Source: Ruminiclostridium papyrosolvens DSM 2782 (GTDB lineage Bacteria; Bacillota; Clostridia; Acetivibrionales; DSM-1351). From it: a stretch of 64,000 nt of DNA. The notes below the pieces were generated by a model, which ran no database searches, had not been told where the DNA came from, and was given only the letters and a program-made list of their open reading frames with translations. The position numbers and the translations under genes are program-made. The stretch covers positions 3,153,001 through 3,217,000 of the forward strand of contig NZ_CP119677.1 of assembly GCF_029318685.1 (NCBI RefSeq). Direction: 5' to 3'. Of the stretch, positions 1 to 10,507 are shown piece by piece (positions within the stretch are counted from its first letter, which is position 1; each line of letters starts with the position of its first letter).

Positions 1-1168
1 AGGTAACCAGATGGTCAATCTCTTTAGTCATATTATTGAAAGTTTTGTGCAAGAAGCCCAATTCATCATTTCTGTCAACCTCAATGTAACTCTCAGGTAT
101 ATTGTTTATGTTCATATTTTTCATTGCCTTTACCAATCTGTTAATTGGTTTTATCATATCAAAAGACATATAAAAGCTGACTACAGAAAGTAATATAATA
201 GATGCAAGACAGAGCATAATTATCCTGTTTCTCAATATATTTACGTCGGAGTATAACTCGTCTAAAGGAACAAATGTAACTATTCTCCAATTAATATTAT
301 CTTTTAAATATGTATAAGCAACAAAAATTTTATTTTTCTGGTCTATAAAAGAATCCTCATCATAAGGCGTATTCCTTATTATGTATTTATATTTTTCTAA
401 GGCTGATTTATTCTTTGAAACAATTATATCACTATTTGGTGAAAGTATTGTAGTATTTTGCATAACCTCAGATTCGAGACCCTTAAGGACATCCTTTAAA
501 GAGTCCATTTTTATTTGAACTACCAACATTCCTATTTCCGTATAATTATCTCTGTTGTATACCTTTTTTACTAAATAAGCATTCTTCACAACTCCTGAAG
601 ACGTTTCAAAAAACCAGGCTGCTTTTCTGGAAACTTCATCAGCCTTCTCACTCATTCTGGAGTATTCTCTGTTCACTACTGACCGGAGCTCCGAATCAGT
701 ACTCGGATAACGTCTCGGCAGTACCAAACCACTATCTGTTATTATACAGATAGAATTTATTTCCGGTCTGTTTCCTTTTACCGTTATAAATAGGTTTGTT
801 AACTGAGAATCTATTTCATGAATACTCATTTGCGTTAAATCATTATTATCATTACCCGTGTCATAGCTGATTAAAGCGTCATATATATTTTTATCCATAC
901 TTATGTCGCCGGATATGTTTGTTAAGTTTGTTACCGTATCCTGTAGTCTTAACCCAATAGAGCTAAGTACGTCATTAGAATACGAAATAGATTTGCTGTT
1001 AATAATTTCTTCTGAACTCTTATACGCAAAAAACCCTACAAATATAAGAGGAATTAAAATTTGCAGATTTACTACAAGCAGCAATTTCTTTTTTATTGAT
1101 ATGTTTTTATAAAATTGTAAACTTCTAAGTATTTTAGAAAATATGCTTGAAGTAATTTTATTTATCAT
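1..1168 (-). CDS. Sensor histidine kinase (YesM-like), N-terminal part, cut by window edge
   Basis: I translated this from the minus strand; the frame is open from an ATG at 1168 to base 1, so the kinase core lies outside the window. Residues ~20-45 form a first membrane segment. An extracellular region of ~220 residues follows, of the dCache type. A second membrane segment (IIMLCLASIILLSVVSFYM) then leads into a HAMP linker (PINRLVKAMKNM). This layout is typical of YesM-family kinases that sense sugars in Firmicutes. It lies about 50 bp downstream of a solute-binding lipoprotein on the same strand, so the two probably form a sensory unit. The cognate AraC-type regulator would be expected further left, outside the window. 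The family call rests on layout because the catalytic motifs are not visible. Confidence 0.75.
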   Translation of the reverse strand, partial: MINKITSSIFSKILRSLQFYKNISIKKKLLLVVNLQILIPLIFVGFFAYKSSEEIINSKSISYSNDVLSSIGLRLQDTVTNLTNISGDISMDKNIYDALISYDTGNDNNDLTQMSIHEIDSQLTNLFITVKGNRPEINSICIITDSGLVLPRRYPSTDSELRSVVNREYSRMSEKADEVSRKAAWFFETSSGVVKNAYLVKKVYNRDNYTEIGMLVVQIKMDSLKDVLKGLESEVMQNTTILSPNSDIIVSKNKSALEKYKYIIRNTPYDEDSFIDQKNKIFVAYTYLKDNINWRIVTFVPLDELYSDVNILRNRIIMLCLASIILLSVVSFYMSFDMIKPINRLVKAMKNMNINNIPESYIEVDRNDELGFLHKTFNNMTKEIDHLVT

Positions 1169-1216
1169 TGTCCCACCATATCCTAAACACGAGTAATTGA
1201 CTAAATGCTATTTTAA

Positions 1217-2515
1217 TCATTGTAACCTATTCAAAGCTTTTTCCCATATTTCTTCTGCAGAGATTTTATTATCAAGATATCTTGGAAACTCCTTAACAAT
1301 AACCTTTTCCCATGTGCTTCTATCTATTATGTGATCAGGAATTGCACACCGATTTTCTTCCAGGGTTTTTTCATAAACACCGATACTTTGTTGCGCCAAT
1401 GCGTTATAGGGGGTCTCCATTGATACGTTTAATGTGCTGAATAGTCCTGATTCCTTGTATAAATAATCTGATGTGGCCTTTGACGTAAGGAATTTTATAA
1501 GTTTGAGAGTATTTTCTTTACCTTCAGGTGTACTCCAGGCGCTTTTGCTTATATAAAAGGTCCCACCACCTAAACCCGCAGGTATTTTACTACTTCCATT
1601 TCCCATAGCCGGAAACGGTATCATCTCAACTGTTTTATCAAACTTCCCAAAGTAGGCTGCAAACCATGATCCCTGAACTATCATGGCTGCCTGTTTCTTT
1701 ATAAATAGGTTATTTCTTTCTTCGCTGGTTATGGATATTAAATCGTTTGGAAATGCATGCATTTCATATAATTCCTTCATATATTTCATTGCATCTATGT
1801 AGCAGTTGTTTATCTTATTATTGACTATAAACTTTTCTACTCCTTCGTTTCCTCCAAGGCTTGCAATCATGTTCTGATATATATATGAGCCTTCGGCTGT
1901 GGCGTTATAGGCTATAGGTGTAATGTTATGCTTATTAAATATATTTATTGCATTTTTAAGCTCCTGATAATTTTGAGGTATTTTTACACCAAATTGCTGA
2001 AATAAATCCTTATTGATAAACATCCCCTCAAATACAAGCTCAAAGGGTATACCAAAAATCTTATTGTTGTAGGTAGTCATATCAAAGAAGTTTCCTTTGA
2101 AGCTTTCCATCCATTCACTGTCCTTCTTAAGCGTGTCCGTTAGTTCAGCAAGCTTATTTGCCCTTATCATATATTTTATATCAGAACATGGCCATAAACC
2201 AAAAACATCTGGCTCGTTACCTGACGCAAACCTTGTTTTAAGCGTAGGCAAATATTCATCTCCAAAAATAGACTGATTGGAAACTTTTATAGTTGGATTT
2301 TCGTTTTCAAACTTGTCCAGCAAATCCGTTAAACAACCGGCTTTACTGTCAACACCGCCCCAACTTGTCATTAAACTTATTGTACTGGTTTCAGCGTGAG
2401 TAATTTTGCTGTTGCGAGCTTCTGAAACATACGAATTATCATTACCACAAGAAACTGACGTAAAACTGACTAGTGTAAATAGTACTAAACATAAAAGTTT
2501 TTTTGAGTATTGCAT
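1217..2515 (-). CDS. Extracellular sugar-binding lipoprotein (ABC solute-binding family 1)
   Basis: I chose the ATG at 2515 rather than the upstream start at 2587. It is preceded by GGAGTG at a good distance and begins a lipoprotein signal peptide (MQYSKKLLCLVLFTLVSF) ending in the lipobox VSCG. The mature protein has family 1 solute-binding features: LMTSWGG near the N terminus, an ENPTIKV segment, and IVQGSWFA followed by PAGLGGGTFYISK. It would capture a sugar or oligosaccharide outside the membrane. No permease genes are adjacent; the next gene on the strand is a sensor kinase. It may therefore act as the ligand-capturing part of a three-component sensor rather than in transport. Which sugar it binds cannot be told from the sequence. 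Confidence 0.8.
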   Translation of the reverse strand: MQYSKKLLCLVLFTLVSFTSVSCGNDNSYVSEARNSKITHAETSTISLMTSWGGVDSKAGCLTDLLDKFENENPTIKVSNQSIFGDEYLPTLKTRFASGNEPDVFGLWPCSDIKYMIRANKLAELTDTLKKDSEWMESFKGNFFDMTTYNNKIFGIPFELVFEGMFINKDLFQQFGVKIPQNYQELKNAINIFNKHNITPIAYNATAEGSYIYQNMIASLGGNEGVEKFIVNNKINNCYIDAMKYMKELYEMHAFPNDLISITSEERNNLFIKKQAAMIVQGSWFAAYFGKFDKTVEMIPFPAMGNGSSKIPAGLGGGTFYISKSAWSTPEGKENTLKLIKFLTSKATSDYLYKESGLFSTLNVSMETPYNALAQQSIGVYEKTLEENRCAIPDHIIDRSTWEKVIVKEFPRYLDNKISAEEIWEKALNRLQ

Positions 2516-2699
2516 TTGTTTCACTCCAATTCTTATTTTATATAGCCACTTTTTGTCTACTATTAAGAACGAGGATAACACAATCATTTAGATGAATCCT
2601 AAATTTTTTATACCATATACAATTATAAATACTATTAGGCATATATTGCAATATATTACAATTAAATAATAAATCGACGCAATATAGTTTATCAACAAT

Positions 2700-2738
2700 A
2701 AAATAGCAGCAAGAGTTGAATTCCTGCTGCTATTTATA
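2700..2738 (-). terminator. Rho-independent terminator after the ClpE-like gene
   Basis: The arms AAATAGCAGCA and TGCTGCTATTT pair perfectly around a 13-base loop, and on the minus strand are followed by TTATTG. It sits 12 bp after the stop of the ClpE-like gene. Confidence 0.75.
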
Positions 2739-2749
2739 ATATTATAACG

Positions 2750-5092
2750 CTAGACAATTGTTAAAATTACTTCATTATTATCGTCCAAGTCTACCCCTAC
2801 AAGAGAACCTTCTTTTATTGTCCCTTTTAAGTACTCTTCTGAAAGGCGGTCTTCTATATAGCTCTGTACTGTTCTTCTCAAGGGTCGGGCACCAAACTTA
2901 GGATCGTAGCCTTTTTCCAATATAAATTCTTTAACCTTATCGGAAACATTAACTCTAATATCCTTTTCGCGGGCTTCATGGTAAACTTCTTCCAGCATCA
3001 AATCGATTATTTTCTTTAATTCCTCTTTTCCAAGCTCAGTAAATACAATTATCTCATCTATTCTGTTGAGGAATTCAGGCCTGAAAGTTTCTTTTATTAC
3101 ATCTCGCACTCTGCTTTCAAGGGCAGTATAGGTATTATTTGAAAAACCTATGCCACCGGATTTTAAATTAGTTCCTGCATTTGATGTCATGATAATAATT
3201 GTATTTTCAAAGTTTACAGTCTTACCGTGACTATCTGTTAGCCTTCCGTCTTCAAGAATTTGAAGCAACATATTGAATACATCAGGATGGGCCTTTTCTA
3301 TTTCATCCAATAGTATTACGGAATATGGTCTTCTTCTTACTTTTTCTGTTAATTGACCTGCATCATCATATCCCACGTATCCCGGAGGTGATCCTATTAA
3401 CTTGGAAACAGTATGCTTTTCCATATATTCAGACATATCAAGCCTTATCAGTGCTTCTTCACTTCCAAATAATTCATTTGAAAGTGCCCGTACAAGCTCG
3501 GTTTTACCAACACCTGTCGGACCTACAAAAATAAAGGATGACGGTTTTTTCTTCTTTTTAAACCCTGACCTGCTTCTTCTTATAGCTCTTGCAACGCCTT
3601 CAACAGCTTTTTCCTGTCCTATTACCCTTTTATGAATACGTGTTTCCAGACTCATTAGTTTTTCCGCTTCACCCTCAGTAAGCCTCTGAATCGGAATTTT
3701 AGTCCACGCTTCAATTACTGCTGCTATGTCTTCCATGGTTAGCTCAACATCTTTACTGGTATCCTCTATATCCTTGATGAGCTCATTAAGCTTACACTCA
3801 TAAACCTTCAAATCTGCTGCCTTCTGGTAGTCTTCTATTGAATCCGCTGAAACTGCAAATTCTTTCTCTTCCTGAACCTTTTTCAGTTCTTCTTTGTATG
3901 ACTCAAGCTCAGCCAGTTTTGTATTTCTCAGGTTGGCTCTGGAACCTGCTTCGTCTATTACATCTATGGCTTTGTCAGGCAAAAGTCTGTCCGTAATATA
4001 CCTTTCAGAATAATTTACTGCAGCCTTTACTATTTCATCACTTATTTTAACTCTGTGATATTGCTCATAGTAGTGTTTTATACCTGTTAATATTTCTATA
4101 CTTTCCCCAATAGATGGTTCATCAACAATTATAGGTTGGAATCTTCTCTCTAAAGCAGTATCTTTTTCTATATGCTTTCTGTATTCATTCAGGGTTGTAG
4201 CCCCAATTACCTGAATTTCACCTCTTGATAAGGCAGGCTTTAAAATGTTTGCAGCATTCATTGCACCTTCAGCTTCGCCTGCGCCCATTATATTATGAAG
4301 TTCATCGATTACAAGAATAATATTTCCAAACGACTTGGCTTCTTCTATTATACCTTTCATCCTGCTTTCAAATTGTCCCCTGAACTGTGTTCCTGCGACA
4401 ACGCTGGTCATATCCAAAAGGTAAACCTCAGAATTCTGTATTTTTACAGGAACAGTTTTTTCAGCAATCCTTAAAGCCAGTCCTTCTGCAATAGCAGTTT
4501 TACCAACACCGGGTTCTCCTATTAACACAGGATTGTTTTTAGTCCTTCTGTTTAAAATCTGAATAACTCTTTCAATCTCACGTGCTCTGCCAATAATCTT
4601 ATCAATACTTCCTTCTTTAGCCTTATCTATAAGATTCGTACCGTACATTTCAAGGTATTTTTTCTTTTTAACAGTCTTTTTGTCCTGAGCTTTTGTTTTT
4701 GTTGAATTTTTGTCCTTATCGTCGCCGTCTTTATCCTGGCCTATGGGTTGAAGACTTTTTGAATTGTTTGCTTCAATATCATCTGGCTTTGGAAACGCCT
4801 TATTTAATATACTAAAAAAAGGATTTGCCTGATTAATGTTTTCAGGGTCTACCTGCATCGCTTCCATTATTTCAGACCCGTCCATCTCTTCAAGCATATC
4901 TCCTACTTGTTTGCTTATATTATCAAGCTCATATTCTGTCATACCAGTTTGTGACAGTAACTGATCTATTGGCTGTAAATTCTGTTTCTTTGCGCAACTT
5001 ACACACAAGCCTTCTTGAATTTGCTTCCCGTCTATAATTTTTGTTACAAACACAACTGCAATATTTTTATTACAAATGGAACATTTTATCAT
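2750..5092 (-). CDS. clpE: ClpE-like AAA+ unfoldase with N-terminal zinc finger
   Basis: This 780-residue Hsp100 protein would unfold substrates for ClpP or act alone in protein quality control. A four-cysteine zinc finger (C4, C7, C30, C33) takes the place of the usual Clp-N domain, as in ClpE. An acidic/lysine-rich linker follows to ~145. The first AAA+ module has Walker A GEPGVGKT at ~192-199. A UVR-like coiled segment lies near 410-440 ([10 protein letters not shown]). The second AAA+ module has GPTGVGKTE near 525 and a C-terminal small domain ([10 protein letters not shown]). I recognise no ctsR or mcsAB gene next to it. A perfect CtsR heptad repeat was not found in the 320 bp upstream. 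ClpC is the alternative name, but the zinc finger favours ClpE. Confidence 0.88.
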   Translation of the reverse strand: MIKCSICNKNIAVVFVTKIIDGKQIQEGLCVSCAKKQNLQPIDQLLSQTGMTEYELDNISKQVGDMLEEMDGSEIMEAMQVDPENINQANPFFSILNKAFPKPDDIEANNSKSLQPIGQDKDGDDKDKNSTKTKAQDKKTVKKKKYLEMYGTNLIDKAKEGSIDKIIGRAREIERVIQILNRRTKNNPVLIGEPGVGKTAIAEGLALRIAEKTVPVKIQNSEVYLLDMTSVVAGTQFRGQFESRMKGIIEEAKSFGNIILVIDELHNIMGAGEAEGAMNAANILKPALSRGEIQVIGATTLNEYRKHIEKDTALERRFQPIIVDEPSIGESIEILTGIKHYYEQYHRVKISDEIVKAAVNYSERYITDRLLPDKAIDVIDEAGSRANLRNTKLAELESYKEELKKVQEEKEFAVSADSIEDYQKAADLKVYECKLNELIKDIEDTSKDVELTMEDIAAVIEAWTKIPIQRLTEGEAEKLMSLETRIHKRVIGQEKAVEGVARAIRRSRSGFKKKKKPSSFIFVGPTGVGKTELVRALSNELFGSEEALIRLDMSEYMEKHTVSKLIGSPPGYVGYDDAGQLTEKVRRRPYSVILLDEIEKAHPDVFNMLLQILEDGRLTDSHGKTVNFENTIIIMTSNAGTNLKSGGIGFSNNTYTALESRVRDVIKETFRPEFLNRIDEIIVFTELGKEELKKIIDLMLEEVYHEAREKDIRVNVSDKVKEFILEKGYDPKFGARPLRRTVQSYIEDRLSEEYLKGTIKEGSLVGVDLDDNNEVILTIV

Positions 5093-5302
5093 TTAATCAC
5101 CTCTTCTTTTAATTCCAGTATATTCCTTCCAATATATATACTATATTATTTCCATAAATGTCCAAAAAATTTATTATTTATACTGCTCTTTTATCTTTAT
5201 TAGTTTTTACTAGTATAACACAAGTAGATTTCGAGGTCTAACCGATTTGCTTTTATTTTTTTGATTTTTGTCTTATATAAGTAGTTCATATGCCCAAAGA
5301 CG

Positions 5303-5360
5303 AATAAACCTGAATTATAGTCCTAATATCTAATCTATACGACTCTAATTCAGGTTTATT
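5303..5360 (-). terminator. Perfect 15-bp inverted repeat downstream of pit; rest of the 5,093-5,413 gap looks empty
   Basis: AATAAACCTGAATTA and TAATTCAGGTTTATT are exact reverse complements separated by 28 bases. The hairpin lies 54 bp after the stop of the phosphate transporter on the minus strand and probably ends its transcript, although the T-run is weak. Nothing else recognisable lies between the transporter stop and the ClpE-like start codon. Confidence 0.5.
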
Positions 5361-5413
5361 AATGTATAGTTTTAACCATTTCTATTTAAAAATAAGTATG
5401 TTTTTAATATTTA

Positions 5414-6412
5414 TTAAGCAAAGAATTTAAATATAGTCGTAATAAATGCTCCGATGATTGCTGATACAGGGATTGTAAATATCCATGCATATACTATATT
5501 TCTTGCCAATGCCCACTTTACGGCAGAAAATCTCTTTGAAGCTCCTACACCCATGATAGATGTTGATATAACATGAGTTGTACTTACAGGTGCTCCGAAA
5601 TGCGTCATTGTTTCAATAACAATTGCCGCTCCTGTTTCTGCTGCAAAACCGCCAATCGGCTGAAGTCTAATCATATTAACACCTATTGTTTTAATGATTT
5701 TCCAGCCACCTATTGATGTACCAAGTGCCATTGAAATAGCACATGCAATCATAACCCAAGGCTGAACTCCAGTATGTCCATTATTTAAATTTGCACCTAT
5801 TAAAGCCAATGTAATTATTCCCATAGACTTTTGAGCATCATTATTTCCGTGAGAATATGCCATAAATGCCGCTGAAACTATTTGTAATTTAGAGAACCAT
5901 TTATTTACGAACCTTTGTGAAAACGGACGGAGTAGCTTGTATAGAAAAGACATGAACACAAAACCAATTGCAAAACCTATTATCGGTGATGTAATTAATG
6001 GTATAACAACCTTATCCAGTATACCTTGCCATTTTACTATGCTTAACCCACCTGAATATGCTATTGACGAACCTACCAGTGCACCTATTAACGCATGTGA
6101 TGAACTACTTGGTATACCAAAATACCATGTAATCAAATCCCATATAATTGAAGCTATTAAGGTTGCAATAATTACATATTGAACCTTTATCATAGTACTA
6201 TCAACCAGACCGTTAGTAATGGTATGTGCTACCTTACTGCTCATTAATGCACCTACAAAATTAAGTACTGCAGACATTAATATTGCCTGACGCGGTGACA
6301 AAACTCTTGTCGAAACTGAAGTAGCGATAGAATTTGCGGTATCGTGGAATCCGTTAATGAAATCAAATCCTAGTGCCAGTACAACAACAACTACTAATGA
6401 AACACTAAGCAT
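5414..6412 (-). CDS. pit: Low-affinity inorganic phosphate transporter (PiT family)
   Basis: This 332-residue membrane protein carries the duplicated PiT signatures: GFDFINGFHDTANSIATSVS at the N terminus and YSHGNNDAQKSMGII in the middle. The halves are separated by hydrophobic helices and the C-terminal repeat contains PVSTTHVISTSIMG. It would import phosphate (or metal-phosphate) using an ion gradient. Its start overlaps the stop of the upstream DUF47 gene by 8 bp, so the two are translationally coupled. Pairing of pit with a PhoU-like DUF47 gene is common in bacteria and supports the substrate call. Confidence 0.92.
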   Translation of the reverse strand: MLSVSLVVVVVLALGFDFINGFHDTANSIATSVSTRVLSPRQAILMSAVLNFVGALMSSKVAHTITNGLVDSTMIKVQYVIIATLIASIIWDLITWYFGIPSSSSHALIGALVGSSIAYSGGLSIVKWQGILDKVVIPLITSPIIGFAIGFVFMSFLYKLLRPFSQRFVNKWFSKLQIVSAAFMAYSHGNNDAQKSMGIITLALIGANLNNGHTGVQPWVMIACAISMALGTSIGGWKIIKTIGVNMIRLQPIGGFAAETGAAIVIETMTHFGAPVSTTHVISTSIMGVGASKRFSAVKWALARNIVYAWIFTIPVSAIIGAFITTIFKFFA

Positions 6413-7028
6413 TTTTCATAACAACCCCTTCTACTATATTCGCAACATCTTCACAAGCATCTATTGTGTTTTCAAGAAGTTCAAAAATTTCTTTCCACTT
6501 TATAACTTCTACTGCGTCATGCTCAGTTATAAACAGGTTTGCCATTGCATCTCTGAAAATAGTATCAGCTTCATCCTCAACATTGTTTACTTCAATTATT
6601 TTTTTCTGGAGCTGTTTACTCTTCTTCATATTTTTCATTTCAATCATTACATTTTTAAGCTCGCTTGTTGCTCTGACAATCAACTTTGTCATAGTAACAG
6701 CTTCGGGTTTTACAGCCTTTACGTTATACATGCTGAATCTGTGTGCAGCAGTTTCAATATCGTCTGTAATGTTATCCAGTTCTTTTGCTATTGTGAAAAT
6801 ATCTTCACGGTCAATGGGGGTAATAAAAGATTGGTTAAGCTCATTTAGAATTTTATGGACATTACTATCGCATGCATGCTCAGTTCCTTCTATGTTTGAG
6901 ATTTTTTCATTAACATTAACATAGTTTGTAGTTAAATCCTCAAGAAGTGATGCTGCTTTGCAAATAATCTCACATGTCTCAATAAAATAGTCAAAAAATT
7001 TCTCTTCCTTAGATGTAATTCTAAACAT
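6405..7028 (-). CDS. DUF47 / PhoU-like accessory protein of the Pit transporter
   Basis: A 207-residue, almost entirely helical protein of the DUF47 family (Pit accessory, TIGR00153-like). It has repeated acidic patches (NVEDEADTIF, ENTIDACEDVANIVEG) like the metal-binding motifs of PhoU. It is cytoplasmic and thought to modulate the partner transporter. It is the first gene of a two-gene operon, with its 3' end overlapping pit. The C-terminal VEGVVMKNA runs directly into the pit start. The family call is firm; the regulatory role is inferred from the family. Confidence 0.85.
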   Translation of the reverse strand: MFRITSKEEKFFDYFIETCEIICKAASLLEDLTTNYVNVNEKISNIEGTEHACDSNVHKILNELNQSFITPIDREDIFTIAKELDNITDDIETAAHRFSMYNVKAVKPEAVTMTKLIVRATSELKNVMIEMKNMKKSKQLQKKIIEVNNVEDEADTIFRDAMANLFITEHDAVEVIKWKEIFELLENTIDACEDVANIVEGVVMKNA

Positions 7029-7230
7029 TTATTAATTACCTTCTTTCGACAAAATGTAACATTTTTACTATTTAATTATATAGCAATGTAAATTTTTTTA
7101 CAACAAAGTTAACATAGAATTAACAAACCTTCTTAGTATTTACCAGAGTCCTATATATAATGTATTTTTTATAATTTACTTGTTTTATTATATTATTTTT
7201 GATAAACAAGCTTGTACTTTTGGGCAATAA

Positions 7231-7279
7231 TAAAAAAATTTCCAAAGATAAGTACGTTAAAATACTCGTCTTTGGAAAT
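7231..7279 (-). terminator. Terminator after uvrA
   Basis: On the minus strand ATTTCCAAAGACGAGTA pairs with TACTTATCTTTGGAAAT (one G-T/A mismatch region) and is followed by a run of seven T. It lies about 20 bp after the uvrA stop. The remaining gap up to the DUF47 start (7,029-7,230) is AT-rich and shows nothing else. Confidence 0.75.
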
Positions 7280-7297
7280 ACTTATTTATAACTGAAG

Positions 7298-10129
7298 CTA
7301 CTTACTTTTCATAATTTTGCTTAAATACTGCCCTGTATAGGATTCTTTTACTTTTGCCACTTCTTCCGGGGTACCCTGTGCTATAATAATACCTCCTTTG
7401 TTACCACCCTCAGGCCCGAGATCAATAATATAGTCAGAAGTTTTTATAACATCAAGGTTGTGTTCAATAACGACTATTGAATTGCCTGTTTCCACCAGCC
7501 TGTGAAGAATGTCTATCAGTTTGTGAACATCAGCTACATGAAGTCCTGTTGTAGGCTCATCCAATATATACAGCGTGTTTCCAGTGCTTCTCTTAGACAA
7601 CTCAGTGGCAAGCTTTACTCTCTGGGCTTCTCCTCCCGACAAAGTTGTAGAAGGCTGACCAACTTTGACATATCCCAATCCTACATCATACAAGGTTTGC
7701 AGTTTTCTCTGGATTTTGGGTATATTCTTGAAAAATTCAAGAGCATCTTCTATAGTCATGTTAAGCACATCTGATATGCTTTTACCCTTGTACTTAACCT
7801 CAAGAGTCTCTCTGTTATACCTTTTTCCCTTACAAACCTCACAAGGAACATATACGTCAGGTAGAAAATGCATTTCAATTTTTATAATTCCGTCTCCGCT
7901 GCAGGCTTCACACCTACCGCCTTTTATATTAAAGCTGAATCTTCCTGTTTTATATCCCTTCATCTTTGCTTCATTTGTAGAAGCGAAAACCTCTCTTATA
8001 ATATCAAATACCCCTGTATATGTTGCCGGGTTTGATCTTGGTGTTCTTCCTATTGGTGATTGGTCAATACTTATAACCTTATCAATATTTTTCAGACCTT
8101 TTATTTTTTCATGATTACCCGGTTTTGCCTTGGATCTGTATAAGTGATTTGCAAGGCTGTTATACAGGATTTCGTTAATCAATGTGCTTTTTCCTGACCC
8201 GGAAACCCCCGTAACCGACGTTAATACCCCAAGCGGAATCTTGGCATTAATGTTTTTCAGATTATTCTGTTTTGCCCCTACAATTTCAATCCACTTTCCA
8301 TTTGGTTTCCTTCTGGTTTCCGGAACTTCTATCTTCTTGCGTCCGCTAAGATATTGCCCTGTCAGAGAATCTTCACATTTTAGTATATCATCCAGAGTAC
8401 CTTCAGCAACCACATGTCCTCCATGGATTCCTGCTCCGGGACCCATGTCAATGATATGGTCCGCTGCATGCATGGTGTCTTCATCATGTTCTACAACAAT
8501 CAGCGTATTACCAAGGTTTCTGAGTCTGTTTAAGGTTTTCAGAAGTTTTTCGTTATCTCTTTGATGAAGACCTATACTTGGCTCATCCAGAATATAAAGC
8601 ACTCCCATCAAGCCGGAGCCAATCTGAGTAGCAAGCCTTATTCTCTGTGCCTCTCCTCCCGATAAAGTTCCAGCCGGTCTTGAAAGTGTGAGATAGTCAA
8701 GACCAACGTCAACGAGGAAGCCTATCCTAGCCGCAATCTCTTTCAAAATCTGGTTTGCTATCATCTTATCTCTTTCACTTAGCTCAATGTTATCAAAAAA
8801 TTCTTTTGTATCAGCAACAGACATAGACGATACTTCGTGAATATTTTTACCTCCGACTGTAACCGCAAGACTTTCAGGTTTTAATCTTGCACCCTTACAA
8901 TCAGGACAAGGGTTGTCGCTCATGAACTGCTCGTAATACTGCTTCATGCTTTCTGATTGGGTTTCGTGATAACGGCGTTCAATGGAATTAATAACTCCTT
9001 CAAATGAAGCCATGTAGGACCCTTTGCCGTATTCTCTTTCGTAATCCACTTTCATTTTCTCGCCTTTAGTACCGTATAGGATGACATCTACTACTTCTCC
9101 CTGAAGCTTGTTAAACGGTGTATCCAAATCAAATTTATAATACTTTCCCAGGGCGTTGAATATCATCCTGGTATATGCATCCTCACTCTCAATATTCCAT
9201 CCCGTAACATTAATGGCACCACTTGTAAGTGACAGGGATCTATCCGGTATAACAAGCTCAGGGTCTACCTTTAAAAGGTTCCCTAATCCGGTACATGTCT
9301 GGCATGCTCCAAAGGGATTGTTAAAGGAAAACATCCTTGGTACAAGTTCTTCTATACTGATTCCGCAATCACTGCATGCAAAATTCTGACTGAACAGAAG
9401 CTCTTCTTTACCGACTATATCTACTATAACTATACCACCGCTTAAGCGAAGTACTGTTTCCAATGAATCAACAAGTCTTTTCTGTATATCTCCACGCATT
9501 ACAAGCCTGTCAACAACAATCTCAATGTTGTGCTTTTTGTTTTTATCCAGTTTAATCTCGTCATTTATATCTACTATTTGTCCGTCTACTCTAAGCCTGA
9601 CAAAACCATCTTTTTTGGCATCCTCTATAAGCTTATGGTATTCCCCTTTTCTGCCTCTTACCACAGGAGCAAGGAGTTGTATTCTCGCTCCTTCTTCAAT
9701 AGATATAATCTGGTCTACCATCTGGTCAACAGTTTGCTGTGCAATCTCCTTGCCGCACTTTGGGCAATGGGGAATTCCTATCCTTGAATACAAAAGCCTT
9801 AGGTAATCGTGAATTTCCGTTACAGTTCCTACGGTTGACCTTGGGTTTCTGCTGGTTGTCTTCTGATCTATTGATATTGCAGGAGACAAACCGTCAATAT
9901 AGTCTACGTCCGGCTTGTCCATCTGACCCAGAAACTGCCTTGCGTAGGAGGACAGTGATTCAACATACCTTCGCTGACCTTCCGCATAAATAGTATCAAA
10001 GGCGAGAGAAGACTTACCTGAACCGCTTAATCCTGTTATAACAACAAATTTATCTCTTGGTATCTCAACATCTACATTTTTTAGATTATGTTCACGTGCA
10101 CCTTTTATAAAAATATTATCCCTTATCAT
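7298..10129 (-). CDS. uvrA: Excinuclease ABC subunit A
   Basis: This 943-residue protein is the damage-recognition ATPase of nucleotide excision repair and loads UvrB onto DNA lesions. Both ABC modules are complete: Walker [10 protein letters not shown] near residue 33 and GVSGSGKST near 640, with two LSGGEAQR signatures. Zinc-finger cysteine pairs CPKC, CSDC/CQTC, CPDC and CEAC/CEVC are present. Length is normal for the family. It is a single-gene unit with its own terminator, and a LexA-type box lies about 100 bp upstream. That fits SOS induction as in Bacillus. Confidence 0.97.
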   Translation of the reverse strand: MIRDNIFIKGAREHNLKNVDVEIPRDKFVVITGLSGSGKSSLAFDTIYAEGQRRYVESLSSYARQFLGQMDKPDVDYIDGLSPAISIDQKTTSRNPRSTVGTVTEIHDYLRLLYSRIGIPHCPKCGKEIAQQTVDQMVDQIISIEEGARIQLLAPVVRGRKGEYHKLIEDAKKDGFVRLRVDGQIVDINDEIKLDKNKKHNIEIVVDRLVMRGDIQKRLVDSLETVLRLSGGIVIVDIVGKEELLFSQNFACSDCGISIEELVPRMFSFNNPFGACQTCTGLGNLLKVDPELVIPDRSLSLTSGAINVTGWNIESEDAYTRMIFNALGKYYKFDLDTPFNKLQGEVVDVILYGTKGEKMKVDYEREYGKGSYMASFEGVINSIERRYHETQSESMKQYYEQFMSDNPCPDCKGARLKPESLAVTVGGKNIHEVSSMSVADTKEFFDNIELSERDKMIANQILKEIAARIGFLVDVGLDYLTLSRPAGTLSGGEAQRIRLATQIGSGLMGVLYILDEPSIGLHQRDNEKLLKTLNRLRNLGNTLIVVEHDEDTMHAADHIIDMGPGAGIHGGHVVAEGTLDDILKCEDSLTGQYLSGRKKIEVPETRRKPNGKWIEIVGAKQNNLKNINAKIPLGVLTSVTGVSGSGKSTLINEILYNSLANHLYRSKAKPGNHEKIKGLKNIDKVISIDQSPIGRTPRSNPATYTGVFDIIREVFASTNEAKMKGYKTGRFSFNIKGGRCEACSGDGIIKIEMHFLPDVYVPCEVCKGKRYNRETLEVKYKGKSISDVLNMTIEDALEFFKNIPKIQRKLQTLYDVGLGYVKVGQPSTTLSGGEAQRVKLATELSKRSTGNTLYILDEPTTGLHVADVHKLIDILHRLVETGNSIVVIEHNLDVIKTSDYIIDLGPEGGNKGGIIIAQGTPEEVAKVKESYTGQYLSKIMKSK

Positions 10130-10230
10130 TTAAAACACCTTTTTCATAAATGTTATATTTTAACTATATATTAATTTTATCCTAAACACTTTTACCGCCT
10201 TTACTATTATACCAAATAGCAAAACAAATG

Positions 10231-10244
10231 CAAACATTTGTTCG
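10231..10244 (-). promoter_or_regulatory. LexA (SOS) box upstream of uvrA
   Basis: On the minus strand this reads CGAACAAATGTTTG. It matches the Gram-positive LexA consensus CGAACRNRYGTTYG at every position. It lies 102 bp before the uvrA start codon and points to DNA-damage control of uvrA. Confidence 0.8.
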
Positions 10245-10286
10245 ATGTTTGCCAATATTTTATAAACCAACGGATAATTTTAAAGG

Positions 10287-10315
10287 TTGATAGTTGTTTT
10301 ACTATCTGCTATAAT
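10287..10315 (+). promoter_or_regulatory. SigA-type promoter of thiT
   Basis: TTGATA and TATAAT are separated by 17 bp. The pair sits just upstream of the TPP aptamer, where the leader transcript would have to begin. Confidence 0.65.
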
Positions 10316-10340
10316 CACTTTTATTAAAAAATTTAAATAT

Positions 10341-10430
10341 TAAAGGGGAGCTGGAAAATAATTCGGCTGAGATAAGTATGTTTTACTTAAAACCCATGTA
10401 CCTGATCTGGGTAATGCCAGCGTAGGAAAT
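10341..10430 (+). ncRNA. TPP riboswitch (THI element)
   Basis: The conserved thi-box segments appear in order: GGGGAGC near 10345, GGCTGAGA near 10366, ACCC near 10392, ACCTGATCTGGGTAATGCC near 10400 and AGCGTAGGAA near 10420. It precedes a thiamine transporter gene, which is the expected target. Thiamine pyrophosphate binding should switch the gene off. Confidence 0.95.
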
Positions 10431-10450
10431 TTATTATGTCATACTCTGCG

Positions 10451-10492
10451 CTTTCCATCAGGTATGGCATTTTTATATTTTGTTATGGAAAG
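10451..10492 (+). promoter_or_regulatory. Hairpin that could hide the thiT ribosome binding site
   Basis: CTTTCCAT (10451-10458) and ATGGAAAG (10485-10492) are exact reverse complements. The right arm overlaps the purine-rich GGAAAGGA stretch that is the best ribosome binding site for thiT. There is no T-run, so the aptamer probably controls translation rather than termination. The switching mechanism is an inference. Confidence 0.5.
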
Positions 10493-10507
10493 GACTGGAT
10501 ACCTATT

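Noticed and set aside
5200-5270. A CtsR operator upstream of the ClpE-like gene
   Set aside because: GAGGTCTAACC is reminiscent of the heptad, but a proper tandem GGTCAAA repeat is not present.
10436-10507. An N-terminal extension of ThiT beginning at 10436
   Set aside because: The start lies just after the TPP aptamer, in the expression platform, and the extra residues are unlike ThiT. The ATG at 10508 is preferred.
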